Source: JASHPR01 sp963844655
Lineage (GTDB): Bacteria > Actinomycetota > Actinomycetes > Streptosporangiales > Streptosporangiaceae
Length of the DNA: 64,000 nucleotides
Assembly (NCBI GenBank): GCA_963844655.1
Contig: CAWJPA010000002.1
Coordinates: forward strand, 558,001 to 622,000
Reading direction: 5' to 3'
A program made the translations under genes and the position numbers. The notes under the pieces are model-generated. The model ran no database searches, had not been told where the DNA came from, and saw only the letters and a program-made list of their open reading frames with translations. Shown piece after piece: positions 59,100 to 64,000 of the stretch. Within the stretch, counting starts at the first letter, position 1, and each line of letters begins with the position of its first letter.

Positions 59100-60392
59100 C
59101 GCGGCGCCGCCCAGGTGGTTCTCGAGCGCCTGGCCGGCGACGGGGACCCCGAGCTGCAGCACCAGCCAGATCCGGGTCCTGTCGGCCAGCAGCCCCGGGT
59201 CCGCGAGCGGATCGCCGTCGACCACCAGCAGGTCAGCGACCTTGTCCGCCTCGACGGTGCCGACGTGCCCGTCGAGGTCCAGGGCCTGGGCCGCGGTCTG
59301 CGTCGCCGCGGTCAGCGCCTGGCCCGGGGTCAGCCCGTGGTGGACCATGCGCTGGATCTCCAGCCCGGACCCGAGCCCCACGTCGCTGCCCATCGCGATC
59401 CTGACGCCCGCGTCCCTGGCCGCCCGCATGCTGGCCGAGCCTTGCTCGATGTTGTGGTTGGCCAGCTCGATCAGCTCGGGCGGCATCTCGGTCACGACCT
59501 CGGCCTGGGCGGGATCGATGACGTCGCCCAGCCCGGCCATCCAGTAGTAGCCGGACAGCGTGGGGACGAGCACCTGTCCGCTGGCGGCCATCGCGTCCAG
59601 CAGGTCGGGCCGCTGGTGCAGGTACATGCCGTGCTCGATGGTGTCGGCGCCGTGCGCGATCGCCGCCTCGCACCCGGTCAGGCCCTCGGCGTGCGCGGAC
59701 AGCCGGAACCCCATCCGGTGCACCTCGTCGGCCACGGCGGACAGCTCGTCCTCGGTCAGCTGCAGCGGCTCCGGGTCCTCGAGCTCGTTCGACCGGGCGC
59801 CGGTGGCCATGACCTTGACGAAGTCGGCGCCGGCCCGGATCTGCTCGCGCACCGCGCGCCGCATGTCGTCGGGCCCGTCGGCCTCCCGGTACATGTCGCC
59901 GTAGAACCGGCCACCCGGTGCCGTGGCGGAGATGATCTTGCCGCAGGTGAGGACGCGGGGACCGCGGAACGCGCCGTAGCGCATGGCCTGCCGGGCCTCC
60001 TGGGGCCGCTGGCCCTGGGAGCCGGTGATCCGGATGGTCGTCACACCACGGCGCAGGTACTCGCGCAGCTCGGCCTGGAGGAAGTGCGCCGCGGTCCCGG
60101 GCAGCTCCGCCTCCGCGCCCCGCAGCGTCGCTGGCATGCGGCCCGCCGTATGCAGGTGGGCGTCGATCAGCCCGGGCATGAGCGTGCGCTGCCCCAGATC
60201 CAGCTCCCGCGCGCCGTCGGGACATGGCTCTGACACGCTGGCTACGCGCGCGATCACGCCGTCCTCGACCAGGACCGCGGCGCCGTCGCGCACCGGGCCG
60301 CCGGTGCCGTCGATCAGCCGGGCGCCGGTGAGCCAGAGCCGTCCAGGTCCGGATGCGGGCGCGGCGATCAGGGCTGGGAACCGATGCGGCAA
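59094..60392 (-). CDS. Amidohydrolase-family protein (imidazolonepropionase/prolidase-like)
   Basis: 432 residues from TTG 60392 (GGGGAG upstream; a GTG-type start at 60467 is possible). The metal site is GLIDAHLHTAGRMP (HxH), the bridging lysine region FVKVMATGARS, H in LSAHAEGLTG and in TIEHGMYLHQ, and D in IAMGSDVGLGSGLEIQ. The C-terminal KVADLLVVDGDPLADPGLL is typical. It hydrolyses C-N bonds in a small molecule; substrate unknown. Cytosolic, stands alone. Confidence 0.87.
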   Translation of the reverse strand: MPHRFPALIAAPASGPGRLWLTGARLIDGTGGPVRDGAAVLVEDGVIARVASVSEPCPDGARELDLGQRTLMPGLIDAHLHTAGRMPATLRGAEAELPGTAAHFLQAELREYLRRGVTTIRITGSQGQRPQEARQAMRYGAFRGPRVLTCGKIISATAPGGRFYGDMYREADGPDDMRRAVREQIRAGADFVKVMATGARSNELEDPEPLQLTEDELSAVADEVHRMGFRLSAHAEGLTGCEAAIAHGADTIEHGMYLHQRPDLLDAMAASGQVLVPTLSGYYWMAGLGDVIDPAQAEVVTEMPPELIELANHNIEQGSASMRAARDAGVRIAMGSDVGLGSGLEIQRMVHHGLTPGQALTAATQTAAQALDLDGHVGTVEADKVADLLVVDGDPLADPGLLADRTRIWLVLQLGVPVAGQALENHLGGAAS

Positions 60393-60561
60393 GACCGCTC
60401 CCCTCTGTTCAGGGCGCAGGCTCGGCTGCCTGGCCACCACGGCGATTCTGCTACCTGCCCAGGTCACCGCAACAGGGAGGTCAGGGACGAAAGTTCATCA
60501 GCCGGGGCGGCACGGACGTCCACCCGGCCGGATGCGGGGCCGGTCAGGGCATGATGGGCGG

Positions 60562-61089
60562 GTGCCACTGTTTGCATTTGAGGGCCGTGAGCCCACAGTC
60601 AGCCCCGAAGCCTGGATCGCGCCCACGGCCACGCTGATCGGGGACGTGCGGGTCGAGGCCGAGGCGTCCGTCTGGTACGGGGCTGTGCTGCGGGCCGACT
60701 TCGGGCCGATCATCGTGCGGCGCGGGGCCAACGTGCAGGACGGCTCGGTCCTGCACGGCGGTGACGACCCGGTCACCGAGATCGGTGAGGGGGCCACGAT
60801 CGGTCACCTCTGTGTGGTCCACGGCGCGGTCGTCCACGCGGAGGCGCTGATCGGCAACGGCTCCACCGTCCTCGACGAGGTGATCGTGGGCCGCCGGGCT
60901 TTGGTCGCGGCCGGCTGCACGGTCCCGCCCGGGATGAAGATCCCGGACGGCATGCTCGCGGTCGGCGTGCCGGCCCGGATCGTAGGCGAGGTCACCGGTG
61001 GGGCCAAGGAGTGGGTCGAGACCAACCCTGAGATCTACCGGGAGCTGGCCCGGAGGCACGCCGCCGGGATCCGGCCGGTCAGGGCCTGA
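60562..61089 (+). CDS. Gamma-carbonic-anhydrase/YrdA-like hexapeptide-repeat protein
   Basis: 175 residues from GTG 60562. A left-handed beta-helix of hexapeptides (IAPTATLIGDVRVEAEASVW, then ANVQDGSVLHGGDD, ATIGHLCVVHGAVV, ALIGNGSTVLDEVIVG) with the three zinc histidines of the trimer (HGG, GH, VHG). Some family members are active carbonic anhydrases; others are inactive or acyl-CoA-related, so activity is not certain. Monocistronic, convergent with the AraC gene (16 bases between). Confidence 0.88.
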   Translation: MPLFAFEGREPTVSPEAWIAPTATLIGDVRVEAEASVWYGAVLRADFGPIIVRRGANVQDGSVLHGGDDPVTEIGEGATIGHLCVVHGAVVHAEALIGNGSTVLDEVIVGRRALVAAGCTVPPGMKIPDGMLAVGVPARIVGEVTGGAKEWVETNPEIYRELARRHAAGIRPVRA

Positions 61090-61105
61090 CCGGCCGGGGC
61101 TGTGG

Positions 61106-61894
61106 TCACACGTCGGCGTAGCGGGCGGGCGGTACACCGATCAGCGCGGTGAACTCCCTAGTCAGGTGCGACTGGTCGGCGTAGCCGAGGTCGGCGGCCA
61201 GCTCCGCCCAGGCCACGTCCGCCCCCTGGTCGGCCCGCTGTGCGGCGTCGTGCAGCCGGGCCCGGCGCATCACCCACTTCGGCCCGACCCCGACGTACTC
61301 GGCGAACAGCCGCTGCAGCTTGCGCGCGGACAGGCCGGTCACCGCCGCGAGCTGGTCCACCCGCAGCAGAGCCGGGTCGGCGTTGACCTGCGCCACGATC
61401 CCGGCCACGCGCTCGGCCACCGGGTCACGGTCCGGCCGCGCGGCGGTGAGGAACTCCTCGGCGCGGGCGACCATCGCCGCGTCGCCGGCCGCCGTCAGGA
61501 CCGCCTTCTGCGCCGCGGCGACGCCGGCGCCGAACAGCTCGGCGGCCGGGACCGTCCGGTCGGTGAGCCGGGAGACCGGGGCGTTCCAGAACGGGCGGAA
61601 GCCACCGGGTCTGAACCGCACACCCAGCACCTTGCCGCGCCCGCTGATCTGGCGCACGAACAGCTTCCTGTCGACCCCGAACACCGCCGTGCCTGACGGC
61701 TCGAACGCGAGGTTCACATTCGGGTGCGGCAGGATCTTCTGCTCGTGCGGCGGCTGGCCGCGCAGGTCCCACTCGATCACCCAGTAGAAGTCGAGAAACG
61801 GCGCCAGCGGACCTGACGGCTCGTAGCGCTCCAGCCGGAACCTGGCCCCCGCCACGTCCGGGTGCAGCACACCACGGCCCAGCTCCGGCTTCAT
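61106..61894 (-). CDS. AraC-family transcriptional regulator
   Basis: 262 residues from ATG 61894 (GTG 61903 also in frame). An N-terminal cupin-like sensor domain (about 1-150, with LDFYWVIEWDLRGQPP, ILPHPNVNLAFEPSG and VRFRPGGFRPFW) and a C-terminal pair of HTHs (DQLAAVTGLSARKLQRLFAE and WAELAADLGYADQSHLTREF, then GVPPARY). It resembles the DUF6597-type subgroup that often accompanies oxidative or detoxification enzymes. It is divergent from the TIGR03086-type gene and may control it. Confidence 0.9.
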   Translation of the reverse strand: MKPELGRGVLHPDVAGARFRLERYEPSGPLAPFLDFYWVIEWDLRGQPPHEQKILPHPNVNLAFEPSGTAVFGVDRKLFVRQISGRGKVLGVRFRPGGFRPFWNAPVSRLTDRTVPAAELFGAGVAAAQKAVLTAAGDAAMVARAEEFLTAARPDRDPVAERVAGIVAQVNADPALLRVDQLAAVTGLSARKLQRLFAEYVGVGPKWVMRRARLHDAAQRADQGADVAWAELAADLGYADQSHLTREFTALIGVPPARYADV

Positions 61895-62015
61895 TCTGAC
61901 CACAGTAGCCGTCGCGTTTGTTCAAGACCCCGGCCCGTGACCTGCGTATCGTCACCAGAACGACGACCGCGGCCGGCCCAGGCCAGCGTGGCCGGCCACC
62001 CGAGGAGGAAGTTTC

Positions 62016-62591
62016 ATGAACCGGCACCCCGAGATGGCGGCCGCTGCCGCCGAAGCCGCACGCGTCGTGGGCGGCGTCCGCAGCGATCAGCTCTCGGCCG
62101 CCACCCCGTGCACGGACTGGGACCTGCGCACGCTGCTCAACCACACGATCCTGTGGACCGCGTACTCCGCCGAGCGCCGGGCCCGGGACGAGGCCCTGCC
62201 CGACGAGCTGATGAACTCCGACTTCGTGGCCGAGCCCGGCTACGCCGCCGGCTATGCGGCGCAGCTGGACAAGGCGGTCGCTGCGTGGTCCGATCCGGCC
62301 GCGTGGGAGCGCGACCTCAACGTGATGGGATCGCCCACGCCCGCGGCCGACGTGGCTGCCCTGCTCATCGCCGAGATGGTGCTGCACGGCTGGGACGTGG
62401 CCCGGGCCAGCGGCCAGGACTTCAACTGCCGCGATGACGTGGCCGCCGCCGTGTATGACGCGACGGCGGCCAACGCCGAGCTGTTCCGCAAGTACCAGGG
62501 GTTCGCCGACGAGGTGCCGGTGCCAGAGTCGGCCTCCGTGCTGGACCGGGCCCTGGCCCTGTCCGGCCGCGACCCCGGCTGGGCGCCCTGA
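62016..62591 (+). CDS. TIGR03086-family DinB/mycothiol-dependent-like metal-binding protein
   Basis: 191 residues from ATG 62016 with GAGGAGGAAG upstream. LSAATPCTDWDLRTLLNHT is the hallmark of this family (related to mycothiol maleylpyruvate isomerase), and AEMVLHGWDVARASGQ holds the C-terminal histidine of the metal site. These proteins form a DinB-like four-helix bundle and many use mycothiol, the actinobacterial thiol. Activity is unknown. It is divergent from the AraC regulator across about 121 bases. Confidence 0.88.
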   Translation: MNRHPEMAAAAAEAARVVGGVRSDQLSAATPCTDWDLRTLLNHTILWTAYSAERRARDEALPDELMNSDFVAEPGYAAGYAAQLDKAVAAWSDPAAWERDLNVMGSPTPAADVAALLIAEMVLHGWDVARASGQDFNCRDDVAAAVYDATAANAELFRKYQGFADEVPVPESASVLDRALALSGRDPGWAP

Positions 62592-62641
62592 CAAACGGCC
62601 TGGCGCGGTGTCTGGCCCGGCGGGCCTGGCCCCGGCCGGCC

Positions 62642-63145
62642 CTAGGCCGGGGGGCCGCCGGGCACGGGAGCGGCGCGCACCGTGGGCTGGTGCCGGACCG
62701 GGAAGCTGACCGAGCGCGCGATGAAGCACAGTGCGCCGATCTCCTCGTGCAGCGCCTGGGCCTTCTGCGTCATCGACGGGTCGGCCACGGTCACCGCCGG
62801 GTGGAGCACGACGTCGGTGAACTGTCCGCCGCCGCCGGTATCGTCCATCGCCATCGTGCCGACCGGGGTGTCGGTGTACTCGGTGACCACCACGCCGCCG
62901 GCCGCGCACAGGTGCAGGTACCACAGCATGTGGCACTGGGCGAGGGAGACGACCAGCAGTTCCTCGGGGTTCCAGCGGGCGGCGTCGCCGCGGAAGGCCG
63001 GATCGGAGGAACCGGGGATGTCCGGCTTCCCGTCGCCGGCGATCTCGTGGTCGCGGCGGTAGCCGCGGTAATCACTGGTCCCAGAGCCGGTGTTCCCTGT
63101 CCACCGGACGGTCACCTGGTAGCGGTGCGTAGGGCTGGCGCTCAT
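62642..63145 (-). CDS. OsmC/Ohr-family protein
   Basis: 167 residues from ATG 63145. The two redox cysteines are in LVVSLAQCHMLWYLHL and IGALCFIARSVSFPV, the normal Ohr/OsmC pair; the N-terminal beta region is RYQVTVRWTGNTG. Family members reduce organic hydroperoxides. It is convergent with the TIGR03086-type gene and has its own promoter. The C-terminal Pro-rich tail is short. Confidence 0.9.
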   Translation of the reverse strand: MSASPTHRYQVTVRWTGNTGSGTSDYRGYRRDHEIAGDGKPDIPGSSDPAFRGDAARWNPEELLVVSLAQCHMLWYLHLCAAGGVVVTEYTDTPVGTMAMDDTGGGGQFTDVVLHPAVTVADPSMTQKAQALHEEIGALCFIARSVSFPVRHQPTVRAAPVPGGPPA

Positions 63146-63204
63146 GACCGCAGCCTATTTCGCGGCCACCGTCACACCGCCACCCGATAACCGCCGCGCC
63201 GGCT

Positions 63205-63921
63205 CTACCGCTTGCTCGCCGGGGGGCCGGCGCGGCGGCCGACCGCTGGCGTCTGGTCTAGCGCGATAAGCCGGTAGCAGAGCTCGACCAGGATCAGGCC
63301 GATCGCGGCCTCGATCAGGCCCTCACCGATCCCCCGGACGGCAAGAGCCTCCAGGATCTCTGCCACGTCGTCCGGGTGCGGGATGAAAGACTCGACCACG
63401 CTGGCCAGGATCACCGGCAAAGTCGCGAGCAGCGCGACGGTCCAGAACCGCCGCCGGGTCAGCTGCACGGAACGACGCAGGGCCGCGTAGACCTTGCGGC
63501 CCTCGATCTCGATGACCGGCCCGATGACGGCCAGCAGCGTGAAGGCCACCAGGCCCGGAATGATCAGTGCCACAATGCCGGTCACGACGATCACGACCAC
63601 CAGGAGGTCGGCGCGGATCAGCCTGCCCCACGGCAGGTGCCGCAGGACCTGCAGGAGCGTCGCGGGTTCCTGGCCGTGCTCGGCCTCGCCCACCATCCGG
63701 CACAGGAACCCCGACAGGAGCACGGTGCCGAGGATGCTCACGGCCGAGGCGCTCAGATCGCCGACGACCGACGCCGGCACGTCGGCCCGGTCGATGAGCT
63801 CATCGACGAGGATCTCGGCCAGCGCGCTCGCGGTGGACACCACCACGGCCACGACCAGGATCACGTGCAGGTGGCGCCGGCCGGCCCGGGCCGCGGCGGC
63901 GAGGACCTCACGGATGGGCAC
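63205..63921 (-). CDS. Integral membrane protein, unrecognised (5' end may lie beyond the window)
   Basis: 238 residues from GTG 63921, with about five to six membrane helices (for example VILVVAVVVSTASALAEILV, LLVVVIVVTGIVALIIPGLV and WTVALLATLPVILASVV). The frame stays open with a hydrophilic stretch up to the right edge at 64000, so the real start may be upstream and outside. Family not recognised; related to DUF-type glycerophosphoryl-diester-phosphodiesterase-associated membrane domains only by general layout. Confidence 0.6.
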   Translation of the reverse strand: MPIREVLAAAARAGRRHLHVILVVAVVVSTASALAEILVDELIDRADVPASVVGDLSASAVSILGTVLLSGFLCRMVGEAEHGQEPATLLQVLRHLPWGRLIRADLLVVVIVVTGIVALIIPGLVAFTLLAVIGPVIEIEGRKVYAALRRSVQLTRRRFWTVALLATLPVILASVVESFIPHPDDVAEILEALAVRGIGEGLIEAAIGLILVELCYRLIALDQTPAVGRRAGPPASKR

Positions 63922-64000
63922 GGGTGGCCGGTTCGGCTTGGCCTCCGGCTCCCGCTGGGCCTCCCCGTGCTTACCCTCCGTGAGATCTCTGTCACGGCGA

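Overview
The window is chromosomal DNA from a high-GC actinomycete. Evidence: strongly GC-biased third codon positions, frequent GTG/TTG starts, ATGA/TGATG-coupled genes, mycothiol-type DinB-like proteins, DtxR/IdeR-type iron boxes, a Tat-exported EfeB and a MurJ homologue. The species cannot be named from sequence alone. I see no rRNA, tRNA, CRISPR array, prophage or transposase; the content is mostly metabolic, regulatory and transport genes.

Layout. 1-6.2 kb: 5' end of pyrE, a small Cys-rich protein, a MocR regulator divergent from an AhpD-like protein, then a DNA-alkylation-repair block (ECF sigma factor, two O6-alkylguanine transferases, a 2OG-Fe(II) oxygenase of the damaged-DNA type) and a dienelactone hydrolase. 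6.3-13.5 kb: a surface-polysaccharide region (GT2 transferase, UDP-glucuronate decarboxylase, patatin, acyltransferase, then a coupled trio of nucleotide-sugar dehydrogenase, GT2 and epimerase). 13.6-20.2 kb: amino-acid catabolism, with a frameshifted GNAT gene, ACC deaminase, a head-to-head scar joining a beheaded permease to a beheaded XRE-cupin regulator, a DadA-like oxidase, a HAD dehalogenase and a DUF885 protein. 20.2-27.2 kb: ROK kinase, MFS transporter with MerR regulator and operator, DUF1345 protein, a second MFS, and a mini-operon of small proteins including a 47-residue C2H2 finger and a DksA/TraR-type zinc finger.

27.3-37.4 kb is a peptide-use region: S9 oligopeptidase, P1 aminopeptidase, a deacetylase-family enzyme, and a complete Opp/Dpp-type ABC importer with the two ATPases fused. 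37.6-39.1 kb: MarR remnant with an operator-like palindrome, ferredoxin, a Cys-containing HTH regulator, and a perfect 22-bp-arm hairpin. 39.1-44.5 kb: an ABC-2 exporter whose larger permease carries a lectin-like extracellular insertion, next to a divergent NarL-type two-component system. 44.5-53 kb: YdjM-like hydrolase, MurJ, an unrecognised protein with possible double-stranded beta-helix features, a methyltransferase, an APH-like kinase, a zinc dehydrogenase and an IlvD/Edd dehydratase.

53-56.7 kb is the efeUOB iron-uptake operon with overlapping iron boxes. It is followed by a gene-free stretch holding degenerate repeats, a perfect 50-bp palindrome and a second large hairpin. 57.3-64 kb: a WYL regulator with 16 pentapeptide repeats inserted in its sensor domain and a clean divergent operator, a flavin/PNPOx-like protein, an amidohydrolase, a gamma-carbonic-anhydrase-like protein, an AraC regulator, a TIGR03086-type protein, an OsmC protein and a membrane protein. 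The stand-out candidates for unusual biology are the WYL repeat insertion, the palindromes at 39.05 and 57.2 kb, the lectin-domain exporter with its two-component system, the coupled sigma/Ogt/oxygenase triplet and the small zinc-finger operon.
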